Below, piece after piece: positions 28,494 through 36,603 of a stretch of DNA of 64,000 nucleotides (positions are counted from its first letter, which is position 1; every line of letters starts with the position of its first letter). The DNA is from Streptomyces xanthii (GTDB lineage Bacteria; Actinomycetota; Actinomycetes; Streptomycetales; Streptomycetaceae): contig NZ_CP061281.1 in assembly GCF_014621695.1 (NCBI RefSeq), forward strand, positions 3,100,001 to 3,164,000, read 5' to 3'. Both the position numbers and the translations under genes were made by a program. The notes below the pieces were generated by a model. It saw only the letters and a program-made list of their open reading frames with translations. It was not told where the DNA came from and ran no database searches.

Positions 28494-28505
28494 GCGGAGT
28501 GCCAA
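28479..28505. promoter_or_regulatory. CIRCE operator 2 (HrcA site)
   Basis: TTAGCACTC, nine bases, GAGTGCCAA: arms pair at 8 of 9 positions. The left arm is identical to the CIRCE consensus. Confidence 0.9.
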
Positions 28506-28584
28506 ATGCCTGCGGCGCTGTGTCGGGTTTTCTGGGCGGCTTCGCCGGTCCGGGGAGGCGCCGTGGCTTTGGCGGATCGTTGCC

Positions 28585-28657
28585 GGGTGCCGGTCGGTGG
28601 GGCTTCTCGCGCAGTTCCCCGCGCCCCTGAGATGCACACCCTCCGGGTGGCATCTCA
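28585..28657. repeat. Intergenic repeat, family A, with hairpin
   Basis: Read on the minus strand it contains CAGGGGCGCGGGGAACTG and CGCGAGAAGCCCCACCG, the constant end of the family. Next to it is a hairpin with arms TGAGATGC/GCATCTCA continued by CACCC/GGGTG and loop TCC. It lies directly after the 3' end of the deacetylase-like gene and probably acts as its terminator. Confidence 0.8.
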
Positions 28658-28663
28658 TCGGGG

Positions 28664-29521
28664 TCAGACGTAGTCCTCCAGCCTTGCCACCGTGAAGCCC
28701 TGTTGCTGGATGTGGTGGAGGAGGCGGGTCGTCGGGGTGGTCAGGGGGCCCGTGCCCCGGGGCGGGAGGATGATGTCGCCGGGGCGGAGGCGGTCGGTGC
28801 GGGACGGGTCGCGGCCGAGGACGATCGCGTCGATGCCGCAGGCGCCCGCCGCTCTGAGTGTGCTGGCGTCGTAGTCGCCGGACGGCGGCCGCAGCAGGCG
28901 CGGGGCCCGGCCGAAGCGGCCCGCGAGCCGGCGCTGCTGCCCGCAGATCTCGGCGTGCTGGCGGACGTAGCCGAGGCCGGGCAGGTACGGGTGGGTCAGG
29001 GTGCGGTTCTGGACGCCGGCGCCGAGCGCGCGCAGCGTGCCGTACGGGCCCCGGCCCGGGCCCGCGGCGGAGCCGTCGAGGAAGACGGAGACCGGCAGGC
29101 GCAGGTCGCGGACCAGTTGCGGGAAGCGCGGGTCGCGCTCGACGCCGCCGTCGAAGGTCAGGAAGACCACCTTGTCCCGGGTGGGGACGCGCTCGATCAC
29201 CGGCGGCACCGCGCCCGGCGCCCGGCGCGGCAGCACCGGGCGGGACGGCGGCGCGGGCGGCGGGTCCAGCGGCTCGGCGAGCCCCCAGCGGCGGTGTGCG
29301 GCCGGGCCCGCGCGGTCGTCCCGCCCGGGGCCCGCGGCGCCGGGGGCGCGTGCCGCCGCCCGGTGCGGATGGCTGCGGACCTTCTGCGCGGCCTTGCGGC
29401 CCATCCGCTCGAGCGGATCCACGGACTGCGCGCACCCGGTGAGCAGCGCGGCGGCCAGCGCGCAGCCGATCAGCCGCGTGCCGCACCGCCGTACCGCCGC
29501 CCCCACCCCTGGACGTGTCAC
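28664..29521 (-). CDS. Degenerate polysaccharide deacetylase-like lipoprotein
   Basis: 285 residues, GTG start at 29521, overlapping the upstream gene by GTGA. The signal region ends in the lipobox LLTGC (Cys near 30). The NodB-type fold is recognisable from close similarity to the upstream paralogue, but the metal and catalytic positions are changed: FDGG in place of DDG, NRTLTHPYL in place of NHTLTHPYL (first metal His to Arg), RPPSGDYD in place of RPPFGNYN, and ILPPRG in place of ILTHFRG (catalytic His lost). Enzyme activity is unlikely; sugar-chain binding outside the membrane is one possibility. The reading frame is intact and coupled to its active partner. Confidence 0.88.
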   Translation of the reverse strand: MTRPGVGAAVRRCGTRLIGCALAAALLTGCAQSVDPLERMGRKAAQKVRSHPHRAAARAPGAAGPGRDDRAGPAAHRRWGLAEPLDPPPAPPSRPVLPRRAPGAVPPVIERVPTRDKVVFLTFDGGVERDPRFPQLVRDLRLPVSVFLDGSAAGPGRGPYGTLRALGAGVQNRTLTHPYLPGLGYVRQHAEICGQQRRLAGRFGRAPRLLRPPSGDYDASTLRAAGACGIDAIVLGRDPSRTDRLRPGDIILPPRGTGPLTTPTTRLLHHIQQQGFTVARLEDYV

Positions 29522-30861
29522 AGGTAGTCCTCCAGGCGGGCGACCGCGTAGCCCTTGTCGGTGACGTACTTCAGGAATTTACGGACCATGTCGGGCATGG
29601 TGCCCTTCCAGTCGTCCCGTCCGCGGAAATGCGTGAGGATGATGTCGCCCGGATGGATGTTCCTGTCCCACTCCCGGTAGTCCATACGGTCGACGAAGAC
29701 CTCGGCGTTCCAGATCGGCGCGTACTCGATCCCGCAGGCCTTTGCGGCCCTGAGGGTGTCCTGGTTGTAGTTGCCGAACGGCGGGCGCATCATCGTGGGC
29801 CGCTTGCCGTACTGCTTCTCCATGACCCGCTGCATGCCGCAGATCTCGTGCTTCTGGCGCGCGTAGGACAGGCCCGGCAGGTACGGGTGGGTCAGCGTGT
29901 GGTTGTTCAGGGAGACGCCGAGCCGCTGGGCCTTCTTGAAGTAGCCGTAGTCGTCCTTGATCTCGTCGTTCGTGAGGAACGCCGTGTACGGGATCCGCAG
30001 CTCGCTCATCATCTGGAGGAACCTCGGGTCCTTCTCGGCCCCGTCGTCGATGGTGAGGAAGACGACCTTGTCCTTGGTGGGGACCGTCGTGAAGACCGGG
30101 GGCAGGCCCAGCTCCTCCTGGTCCTCGACCTCGAATCCCTTGCGCGGCTCGATGACGGGCTTGTGCGCGGGCGGGGCGGGTGCGACGAGCGGCGCCTTCG
30201 CCAGGCCCCACCGCTTGGCGAGGACGAGCCGCGCGGTCTGGGCCACGCGCTGGCGGGCCGCGTAGTCCGCGCGGGCTCCGGCGGGGGCCGCGGCGCCCAG
30301 ACCCTGCGGCACCGAGCGCAGGACGCCGCGCGGCATGCCCGCCGGGAGCGCGGCGAGGGCCTGCGGGGCGCCCTGCGCGGGCCGGGCGGGCTTCTGCGCC
30401 TTCTTCCCGGCGGGCTCTTCGGCCGGCTTCTCGGCCTTCTTCCCGGCGGACTTGTGGGCGTGCCCCTCAGCGGGCTTCCCGGCGTACTCCTCGGCCTGCT
30501 TCCCGGCGGACTTCTCCGCGTGCTCGCCGGCCTGCTTCTCCGCGCGCTCGCCCGCCTGCTTCTCGGCGGACTTCTCCGCATGCTCACCGGCCCGCTCACC
30601 GGCCTGCTTCTCCGCGGGGCGGTCCGCGTGGCCCTGGGCGCCCTGGGCCCCCTGCGCGCCGCGGGGCGCGCCCGTGTCGGACCGGTCCTCGGGGCCCGCG
30701 GCGCAGCCCGAGGCGAGGGCGGCGGCGATGAGCGCCGCGGCCGTGCCGCGCACCGCCGCGCGGCGGCCCGTACGGCGTCCCGAGTGCGGTCCGGCCCGGC
30801 GGCCCGCACGTCTCGGAGTCCCCTTCGCGGCGGTTTCTTCGTTTTGTCGTACTAGTTGCAT
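29518..30861 (-). CDS. Polysaccharide deacetylase lipoprotein (NodB family)
   Basis: 447 residues from the ATG at 30861. A long basic N-terminus and hydrophobic stretch end in ALASGC, a likely lipobox (Cys near 52). A repetitive Lys/Glu/Ala-rich stalk of about 80 residues follows (EKQAGERAGEHAEKSAEKQ in part), then the NodB domain from about 255. It has the metal and catalytic set: TIDDG, HTLTH, RPPFGNYN and THFRG. It probably removes N-acetyl groups from cell-wall or secreted polysaccharide. The 3' end overlaps the degenerate paralogue by four bases. Confidence 0.92.
   Translation of the reverse strand: MQLVRQNEETAAKGTPRRAGRRAGPHSGRRTGRRAAVRGTAAALIAAALASGCAAGPEDRSDTGAPRGAQGAQGAQGHADRPAEKQAGERAGEHAEKSAEKQAGERAEKQAGEHAEKSAGKQAEEYAGKPAEGHAHKSAGKKAEKPAEEPAGKKAQKPARPAQGAPQALAALPAGMPRGVLRSVPQGLGAAAPAGARADYAARQRVAQTARLVLAKRWGLAKAPLVAPAPPAHKPVIEPRKGFEVEDQEELGLPPVFTTVPTKDKVVFLTIDDGAEKDPRFLQMMSELRIPYTAFLTNDEIKDDYGYFKKAQRLGVSLNNHTLTHPYLPGLSYARQKHEICGMQRVMEKQYGKRPTMMRPPFGNYNQDTLRAAKACGIEYAPIWNAEVFVDRMDYREWDRNIHPGDIILTHFRGRDDWKGTMPDMVRKFLKYVTDKGYAVARLEDYL
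30395..30625 (-). repeat. In-frame repeats encoding the Lys/Glu/Ala stalk
   Basis: Imperfect tandem units built around GCCTGCTTCTC and GACTTCTCCGC (plus strand), encoding AEKQAGE and HAEKSAG variants. The seven-residue phasing suggests a helical or coiled stalk that holds the deacetylase domain away from the membrane. Confidence 0.75.
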
Positions 30862-30943
30862 GGCGCCGGATCCTCGCAGGCCACCGCGCCGTTCAGGGGC
30901 CGACACCGCCGCCGGGACCGCACCATCCACCGACTGGCCCACA

Positions 30944-32143
30944 ATGGGCCGGGTGAGCTCCTTCTCCACCCCCGCCGACCTCGCCGCCCTCCTCGCCCCG
31001 GAGGGCCGGGCCCTCCTCGACGAACTGCGCGACCACGACCCGGGCCAGGAGCTCGCGCTCGCCACCCGGCTGCGCCGCGACCACCCCGCCGACCTCGTCT
31101 CGGCGGCGCTCACCCAGGCCCGGCTGCGCCAGCGCGCGGTCGCGAAGTTCGGGGCGCAGGACGCGGCCCGCATGTTCTTCACCCCGCACGGCGTCGAGCA
31201 GGCGACCCGGACGAACGTGGCGGCCCACCGCGCCGACGAATTCACCGCGCTCGGCGTCCGCTCGGTCGCCGACCTGTGCTGCGGCATCGGCGGCGACGCG
31301 ATCGCCCTGGCCCGCGCGGGCGTACGGGTCCTGGCGGTCGACCGGGACCCGCTGACCTGCGCCGTCGCCCGGGCCAACGCGGAGGCGCTCGGTCTCGCCG
31401 AGCTGATCGAGGTGCGCGAGGCGGACGTCGCCGAGGTGGACACCGCCGGCTACGACGCCGTGTTCGTCGACCCGGCCCGGCGCTCCGACAAGCGCGGCCG
31501 GATCTTCGACCCCGAGGCGTACTCGCCGCCGCTGTCCTGGGCCGTGTCCGCCGCCCTGAAGGCCCCGCGCGCCGCGCTGAAGATCGCCCCCGGCATCCCG
31601 CACGAGGCGATCCCGGCGGAGGCGGACGCCGAGTGGATCTCCGACGGGGGCGAGGTCAAGGAGGCCGTGCTGTGGTTCGGCACGGAGCCCGGCCGGATGC
31701 GGGCCACGCTGCTCCCGGGTCCGCGCATGCTCGCGGGGCGCGGGCTGCCGGACCCCGAAGTGCGGCCGGTGGGGCGGTACTTGTACGAGCCCGACGGCGC
31801 CGTCATCCGGGCGCATCTGGTCGCCGAGGTCGCCGAGGAGGTCGGCGGCGGGCTGCTCGACGAGACCATCGCGTACGTCACCGCCGACGAACTGCACGAC
31901 ACCGCCTACGCGGCGGCGTACGAGATCACGGACCTGCTGCCGTTCAACGTGAAGAAGCTGAAGGCGCTGCTGCGGGAACGGGAGGTCGGCGTGCTGACCG
32001 TCAAGAAGCGGGGGTCGGCCGTCGAGCCGGAGGAGCTGCGGCGCAAGGTGATGCCGAAGCCCTTCGGGAAGGGGGCGGCGACCGTGTTCCTGACCCGGGT
32101 TGCCGGTGCCCCGACCATGCTGGTGGGCGCCCCCGTTCGCTGA
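30944..32143 (+). CDS. Class I SAM-dependent methyltransferase with THUMP-like end
   Basis: 399 residues from the ATG at 30944 (GTG at 30953 is an alternative). Helical N-terminus (1-100), a Rossmann methyltransferase core (VADLCCGIGGDAIALARAG, VLAVDRDPLTCAVARANA) and a DPARR motif (FVDPARRSDKRG) near the catalytic position, followed by an alpha/beta C-terminal domain of the THUMP-like type. Family members are poorly characterised; an RNA base target is inferred from the DPxR-type motif and the THUMP-like domain. It is divergent from the deacetylase pair and convergent with the ECF42 gene. Confidence 0.9.
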   Translation: MGRVSSFSTPADLAALLAPEGRALLDELRDHDPGQELALATRLRRDHPADLVSAALTQARLRQRAVAKFGAQDAARMFFTPHGVEQATRTNVAAHRADEFTALGVRSVADLCCGIGGDAIALARAGVRVLAVDRDPLTCAVARANAEALGLAELIEVREADVAEVDTAGYDAVFVDPARRSDKRGRIFDPEAYSPPLSWAVSAALKAPRAALKIAPGIPHEAIPAEADAEWISDGGEVKEAVLWFGTEPGRMRATLLPGPRMLAGRGLPDPEVRPVGRYLYEPDGAVIRAHLVAEVAEEVGGGLLDETIAYVTADELHDTAYAAAYEITDLLPFNVKKLKALLREREVGVLTVKKRGSAVEPEELRRKVMPKPFGKGAATVFLTRVAGAPTMLVGAPVR

Positions 32144-32148
32144 GGTCA

Positions 32149-32203
32149 CGGGGCTCCGCCCCGGACCCCGCTCCTCAGTCGCCGGACGGGCTCGTTCTTG
32201 CCC
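32149..32203. repeat. Intergenic repeat, family B, overlapping a gene end
   Basis: Contains GGGGCTCCGCCCCGGACC followed by CGCTCCTCA and CGCCGGACGGGCT. The complementary sequence occurs twice at 37.6-37.9 kb. The ECF42 gene's last codons and its stop (TGA at 32175-32177) lie inside this copy. Confidence 0.8.
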
Positions 32204-33446
32204 GGCTCAGCAGGAAATCCCGTTCCCGTTCGTTCTTCGTCAGGTCCGCCGCGCGGCGGAACTCGGCGATCGCCTCCTCCCGCCTCCCCAGGCGCTCCAG
32301 CAGATCCCCCCGCACGCTCGGCAGCAAGTGGTAGCCCCGCAGGGCCGGTTCGGCGGTGAGGGTGTCGACGAGGGCGAGGGCGGCCTCGGGGCCCTCGGCC
32401 ATCGAGACGGCCACCGCGCGGTTCAGCTCCACGACCGGGGACGGGGTGCGGGCCGCGAGCAGGGCGTAGAGCGCGGCGATCTGACGCCAGTCCGTCTCCT
32501 CGTACGTGTGCGCCCGCGCGTGGCACGCGGCGATCGCGGCCTGCAGCGCGTACGGTCCGGGCGCGCCCGTGGCGACCGCCTGCGACGCCGCGAGGGCCGT
32601 GAAGCCGCGCCGGATCAGCAGCCGGTTCCAGCGCGTCCGGCGCTGGTCCTTGAGCAGGACGGGGGTCCCGTCGGGCGCGGTGCGGGCGGCTGCGCGGGAG
32701 GACTGGAGCTCCAACAGCGCGGCCAGGCCGTGCACTTCGGGCTCCTGAGGCATCAGGGTCTGCAGGACGCGGGCCAGCCGCAGGGCGTCCTCGCACAGGC
32801 CGGGCCGCAGGTGGTCGTCGCCGGCGGTGGCCGCGTAGCCCTCGTTGAAGATGAGGTAGATGACCTCCAGGACCGAGCCGAGCCGGGCAGCGCGCTCGGG
32901 CCCGTACGGGACCTCGAAGGCGACGTTCTTCGTGGCGAGGGTGCGCTTGGCGCGGACGATGCGCTGGGCGACGGTCGGCTCGGGGGCCAGGACCGCGCGG
33001 GCGATCTCGGCGGTGGTCAGGCCGCCGAGCAGGCGCAGGGTGAGGGCGACGCGGGCCTCGGCGGACAGGACGGGGTGACAGCTCATGAAGACGAGCCGAA
33101 GCAGGTCGTCGTCGATGTCGTCCGGGTCGGCGGCCTCGGGAGCCGCGTACGCGAACTCGGTGGCGCGGCCGACCTCCTGGAGCTTGCGCGCGTAGTTCTC
33201 GCGGCGGCGGACCAGGTCGACGGCGCGGTGCCGCGCGGTGGCCGTGAGCCAGGCTCCCGGGTTGTCCGGGACGCCCGCCTCCGGCCACTGCTCGAGCGCG
33301 GCGACCAACGCGTCCTGCGCCAGCTCCTCCGCTATGCCGACGTCGCGCACGACGCGGGTGACGGCCGCGATGATGCGCGGGGCCTCCATGCGGAAGACGG
33401 TCTCGACGGTGCGGGCCGTGGTGGGCTGCTGCTCGGTCACGGCCAC
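32175..33446 (-). CDS. ECF42-group RNA polymerase sigma factor
   Basis: 423 residues from the GTG at 33446 (VAVTEQQP), with GGGG eight bases upstream. Sigma region 2 (ETVFRMEAPRIIAAVTRV, AWLTATARHRAVDLVRRRE) and region 4 (LTTAEIARAVLAPEPTVAQR) are followed by a C-terminal domain of about 220 residues with helical repeats (DUF6596/TPR-like: NEGYAATAGDD, GPYALQAAIAACHARA, SPVVELNRAVAVSMAEGPEAAL), the mark of group ECF42. This extension replaces an anti-sigma factor as control module in the group. A DGPF-family gene lies 41 bases upstream, as expected. The signal is unknown. Confidence 0.94.
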   Translation of the reverse strand: MAVTEQQPTTARTVETVFRMEAPRIIAAVTRVVRDVGIAEELAQDALVAALEQWPEAGVPDNPGAWLTATARHRAVDLVRRRENYARKLQEVGRATEFAYAAPEAADPDDIDDDLLRLVFMSCHPVLSAEARVALTLRLLGGLTTAEIARAVLAPEPTVAQRIVRAKRTLATKNVAFEVPYGPERAARLGSVLEVIYLIFNEGYAATAGDDHLRPGLCEDALRLARVLQTLMPQEPEVHGLAALLELQSSRAAARTAPDGTPVLLKDQRRTRWNRLLIRRGFTALAASQAVATGAPGPYALQAAIAACHARAHTYEETDWRQIAALYALLAARTPSPVVELNRAVAVSMAEGPEAALALVDTLTAEPALRGYHLLPSVRGDLLERLGRREEAIAEFRRAADLTKNERERDFLLSRARTSPSGD

Positions 33447-33487
33447 ATCAGACACCCCGGAACGGGGCGCCGCCAAGCGCGGAGGGA

Positions 33488-33844
33488 TCAGCCCTCCTGG
33501 ATCTCCCGGACCTCGGACGTGACGGTCCAGTGCGGCTCGTGGACCTGGAGGAAGCGCTTGGTCCACTCCAGGCACTCGGCCTCGTCCTTGGTCTGCAGGA
33601 CCGCGTAGCCGCCGATGACCTCCTTGGTCTCGGTGAACGGGCCGTCGGTGACGGTGATCTCGCCGTTCTCGTAGTGGACGCGCTTGCCGTGCGAGGTGGG
33701 CATGAGCCCGGCCGTGTCGAGCAGCACGCCGGCCTTGGTCATCTCCTCGATGAGGGCGCCCATGCGCTGCATGAGGCCCTCGCTGATGCCCTCGGCGGGG
33801 GTGTTGTTCTCGTCGATGCGGACCATGGTCAGGTAGCGGGGCAT
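33488..33844 (-). CDS. DGPF (YciI-like) protein, partner of ECF42 sigma
   Basis: 118 residues from the ATG at 33844, with GAGGAG six bases upstream. An alpha+beta barrel protein of the YCII/DGPF family: MVRIDENN at the start, ITVTDGPFTETKEVIGG carries the eponymous DGPF motif, and ECLEWTKRF follows. Such genes are typically regulated by the adjacent ECF42 factor; some YciI proteins have a His-Asp pair used in catalysis, but the reaction here is unknown. It leads a two-gene unit with the sigma factor. Confidence 0.93.
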   Translation of the reverse strand: MPRYLTMVRIDENNTPAEGISEGLMQRMGALIEEMTKAGVLLDTAGLMPTSHGKRVHYENGEITVTDGPFTETKEVIGGYAVLQTKDEAECLEWTKRFLQVHEPHWTVTSEVREIQEG

Positions 33845-33897
33845 GGTGTTCTCCTCAGTGCGTGACGTGGTGGCCGTTCCCGGCCTCTCACCCGTAC

Positions 33898-33924
33898 GTC
33901 GATCGGGGAACGCCCCGATCGACA
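33898..33924 (-). promoter_or_regulatory. Candidate ECF42-dependent promoter in a perfect palindrome
   Basis: Arms GTCGATCGGGG and CCCCGATCGAC pair perfectly around AACG (33898-33923). On the minus strand TGTCGA is followed after 14-18 bases by CGATC/CGAC, which matches the -35 TGTCGA and -10 CGA(T)C pattern I recall for ECF42 targets. It lies 54 bases upstream of the DGPF start. Confidence 0.6.
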
Positions 33925-33997
33925 CCGGCACCGATTTTTCTCGAAAAAACTTTCCCGCGCCCGCCGAACCACATCATTACGGGGATGGAATCCCAGG

Positions 33998-34246
33998 TCA
34001 GACGGCTTCGAACCGCCACCTGTGCACGGTCCTCGTCACCAGATCGGCGGGCGGTTCGGGCAGCTCCGGCAGTCGCGCGTCGTACATCGCGTCCCACCAC
34101 GTGATGACGAGGACCCGGTCCTGCGGGGCGCGGAACGTCTCGCGGCGCTCCGGCTCCCGCTCCAGGACCTGGTTCCGCGTCCAGGCGAGCAGCTCCTCGC
34201 CGCGGCCCTCGGCGGCCCGGGCCTCCCACATCAGCGCGACGGTCAC
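33998..34246 (-). CDS. Small hypothetical protein coupled to tsaD
   Basis: 82 residues starting GTG at 34246, whose first four bases overlap the tsaD stop (GTGA). [27 protein letters not shown] followed in shortened form by [28 protein letters not shown] resembles a single dimeric alpha/beta-barrel (ABM-like) unit: strand, helix, strand, helix. Trp and Arg near the end (VHRWRFEAV) are distinctive. No catalytic motif is known to me. Coupling to tsaD suggests co-translation, not a shared function. Confidence 0.78.
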   Translation of the reverse strand: MTVALMWEARAAEGRGEELLAWTRNQVLEREPERRETFRAPQDRVLVITWWDAMYDARLPELPEPPADLVTRTVHRWRFEAV

Positions 34247-35337
34247 GAGTAGAGGTTCTCCTTGCTGACCTCGTGCACGTGGTCGTGGTGGTGACGGCCG
34301 GGCACGTGGGTCTCCGTCACCGGGAGCGAGGAGTCCGCCGACAGGTCCCAGGAGGACGGCTGCCGGCCCCGGGCGACCATCTCGGCGCCGAGCGCGGCGA
34401 CCATCGCGCCGTTGTCCGTGCACAGCTTGGGGCGCGGCACGCGCAGCCGGATGCCGGCGCGCTCGCAGCGCTCCTCGGCGAGGGCGCGCAGCCGCGAGTT
34501 GGCCGCGACGCCGCCGCCGATCATCAGGTGGTCGACGCCCTCGTCCTTGCAGGCGCGCACGGCCTTGCGGGTCAGCACGTCGACGACGGCCTCCTGGAAG
34601 GACGCCGAGACGTCCCGCACCGGCACGTCCTCGCCGATCGCCCGCTTGGCCTCGATCCAGCGGGCCACGGAGGTCTTGAGCCCGGAGAAGGAGAAGTCGT
34701 ACGCGGGGTCGCGCGGGCCGGTCAGACCGCGCGGGAACGCGATGGCGGCCGGGTCGCCCTCCTTCGCGTACCGGTCGATGACGGGGCCGCCGGGGAAGCC
34801 CAGGTTCAGCACGCGGGCGATCTTGTCGAAGGCCTCGCCGGCCGCGTCGTCGATCGTGGCGCCGAGGGGGCGCACGTCGGAGGTGATGTCGGTGGAGAGC
34901 AGCAGCGAGGAGTGGCCGCCGGAGACGAGCAGGGCCATCGTCGGCTCGGGCAGCTTGCCGTGCTCCAGCTGGTCGACGCAGATGTGCGAGGCCAGGTGGT
35001 TGACGCCGTAGAGGGGCTTGCCGAGCGCGTACGCGTACGCCTTGGCGGCGCTGACGCCGACGAGCAGGGCGCCCGCGAGGCCGGGGCCGGCCGTGACGGA
35101 GATGCCGTCGAGGTCCTTCGCCGTGACGCCCGCGTCCTTCAGGGCGCGCTGGATCGTGGGGACCATCGCCTCCAGGTGCGCGCGGGAGGCGACCTCGGGG
35201 ACGACGCCGCCGAAGCGGGCGTGTTCGTCGACGCTGGAGGCGACGGCGTCGGCGAGCAGGGTGGTGCCGTGGACGATGCCGACGCCGGTCTCGTCGCAGG
35301 AGGTCTCGATGCCGAGGACGAGCGGTTCGTCAGCCAT
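34243..35337 (-). CDS. tsaD: tRNA t6A37 threonylcarbamoyltransferase subunit TsaD
   Basis: 364 residues, ASKHA-fold protein that transfers the threonylcarbamoyl group to A37 of ANN-reading tRNAs with TsaB and TsaE. The start [17 protein letters not shown] is the family signature; the metal motif HLASH is in [27 protein letters not shown] follows, and [11 protein letters not shown] binds nucleotide. The C-terminus has an uncommon His-rich tail ([19 protein letters not shown]), perhaps 20 residues beyond other family members. It overlaps rimI by 8 bases and the small downstream gene by 4. Confidence 0.97.
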   Translation of the reverse strand: MADEPLVLGIETSCDETGVGIVHGTTLLADAVASSVDEHARFGGVVPEVASRAHLEAMVPTIQRALKDAGVTAKDLDGISVTAGPGLAGALLVGVSAAKAYAYALGKPLYGVNHLASHICVDQLEHGKLPEPTMALLVSGGHSSLLLSTDITSDVRPLGATIDDAAGEAFDKIARVLNLGFPGGPVIDRYAKEGDPAAIAFPRGLTGPRDPAYDFSFSGLKTSVARWIEAKRAIGEDVPVRDVSASFQEAVVDVLTRKAVRACKDEGVDHLMIGGGVAANSRLRALAEERCERAGIRLRVPRPKLCTDNGAMVAALGAEMVARGRQPSSWDLSADSSLPVTETHVPGRHHHDHVHEVSKENLYS

Positions 35338-35836
35338 GATTGTTCTCTTCAGTCGCTTTCTCGGTGGTGAGGCGCATCACGAGGGCGTCCACGTTGCCCG
35401 GCTGGTAGTAGCCGCGGCGGAAGCCGATCGGCTCGAAGCCGAAGCGCTCGTAGAGCTTCTGCGCCCGGGTGTTGTCGACGCGCACTTCGAGCATCACCTC
35501 GGCGACCTCGAAGGCGGTGGCGTGCCGCAGGAGTTCGGTGAGCAGCCGGGCGCCGAGCCCGGTGCCCCACTGGTCGCGGGCGACGGCGATGGTCTGCACG
35601 TCGGCCAGGTCCCCGGAGGCGGCGAGGCCGCCGTAGCCGACGAGCCGCTCGGTGCCGTCGCCGTCGCTGTCGTACGCGACGACGTAGCGGCGGGTCGCGC
35701 CGGTGCCGCGCGCGTGCGCGAGCTCGGACCAGAACATGCCGCGCGACCAGGCGTCGTCCGGGAAGAGCTCCTTCTCCAGGGCGAGCACGGGATCGATGTC
35801 CCACCAGCGCATCTCGCGCAGTTCGGCGCCGGTCAC
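35330..35836 (-). CDS. rimI: Ribosomal protein/N-terminal acetyltransferase RimI
   Basis: 168 residues from the GTG at 35836, overlapping tsaB's stop (GTGA). A GNAT fold: acetyl-CoA motif A at [21 protein letters not shown] (in part), and the C-terminal [19 protein letters not shown] containing the general-acid Tyr. In bacteria RimI acetylates the N-terminus of ribosomal protein bS18, though actinobacterial versions may act more broadly. It is fixed in the tsaB-rimI-tsaD order. Confidence 0.94.
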   Translation of the reverse strand: MTGAELREMRWWDIDPVLALEKELFPDDAWSRGMFWSELAHARGTGATRRYVVAYDSDGDGTERLVGYGGLAASGDLADVQTIAVARDQWGTGLGARLLTELLRHATAFEVAEVMLEVRVDNTRAQKLYERFGFEPIGFRRGYYQPGNVDALVMRLTTEKATEENNHG

Positions 35837-36489
35837 TTCGGGGTGACCACCTTGTAGTTCTTGGGGACCTGGGCGTCGGGGCGGCGCAGGTACAGCGGCC
35901 GCGGCTCGTCCAGCTCCTCGCCGGCCGCGAGGCGCTCGGCGGCGAGCGCGGCGAGCGCGCCCGCGGACACGTGCTCGGGGCCGCGCGGGTCGGCGAACGT
36001 GTCGGGGTACAGGAGCGCGCCCGCGCCGACCGCGGGCAGCCCGGCGATCTCCTCGGCGATGTCGGCGGGCCGGTCGACGGCGGGGCCGGTGAGGCGGGTG
36101 CGGGCGTCCTGGTAGCGCGCCCAGTAGACCTCCTTGCGCCGCGCGTCGGTGGCGACGACGAAGGGGCCCTCGACGTCCTCGGCCGCGTAGGCGAGGCCGT
36201 CGAGCGTGCACACGCCGTGCACGGGCACGCCGAGGGCGAGCCCGAAGGTGTCGGCGGTCATCAGGCCCACGCGCAGGCCCGTGTACGGGCCGGGGCCGGT
36301 GCCCACGACGATCCCGGTCACGGCGTCGAGGCCGGTGCCGGCCTCGCGGAGCACCCGGTCGACGGCGGGCAGCAGCAGCTCCCCGTGTCTGCGGGCGTCG
36401 ACCTGACCCGACTCGGCGACGACGGACGTCCCGTCGTGCAGGGCGACGGTGACGGCGGGGGTGGCGGTATCCAGAGCGAGCAACAGCAC
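35833..36489 (-). CDS. tsaB: t6A biosynthesis protein TsaB
   Basis: 218 residues, GTG start at 36489. An ASKHA-fold partner and scaffold of TsaD: LLLALDTATPAVTVAL at the start, VGTGPGPYTGLRVGLMTADTFGLAL (in part) near 60-85 is the YeaZ signature. It lacks the metal site of TsaD. It forms the TsaB-TsaD heterodimer that TsaE joins. First gene of the overlapping tsaB-rimI-tsaD set; tsaE is 1.4 kb upstream, separated by two small genes and repeats. Confidence 0.95.
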   Translation of the reverse strand: MLLLALDTATPAVTVALHDGTSVVAESGQVDARRHGELLLPAVDRVLREAGTGLDAVTGIVVGTGPGPYTGLRVGLMTADTFGLALGVPVHGVCTLDGLAYAAEDVEGPFVVATDARRKEVYWARYQDARTRLTGPAVDRPADIAEEIAGLPAVGAGALLYPDTFADPRGPEHVSAGALAALAAERLAAGEELDEPRPLYLRRPDAQVPKNYKVVTPK

Positions 36490-36603
36490 GCGAACAGCCT
36501 ACGGCCACCCAGCCCCGGACACGTCCGTGCTCCTGTCGGCCGGGGGCCGCCGCGCCCTGCTGCTAACGTCACCGATAGCCGTCACTGGCGTCGTACGTGG
36601 GAC

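Noticed and set aside
30395..30625. Plus-strand open frame through the stalk repeats (extending the methyltransferase start upstream)
   Set aside because: The frame runs back over the deacetylase coding repeats and gives a Cys/Phe-rich product; the methyltransferase similarity begins only near 30944.
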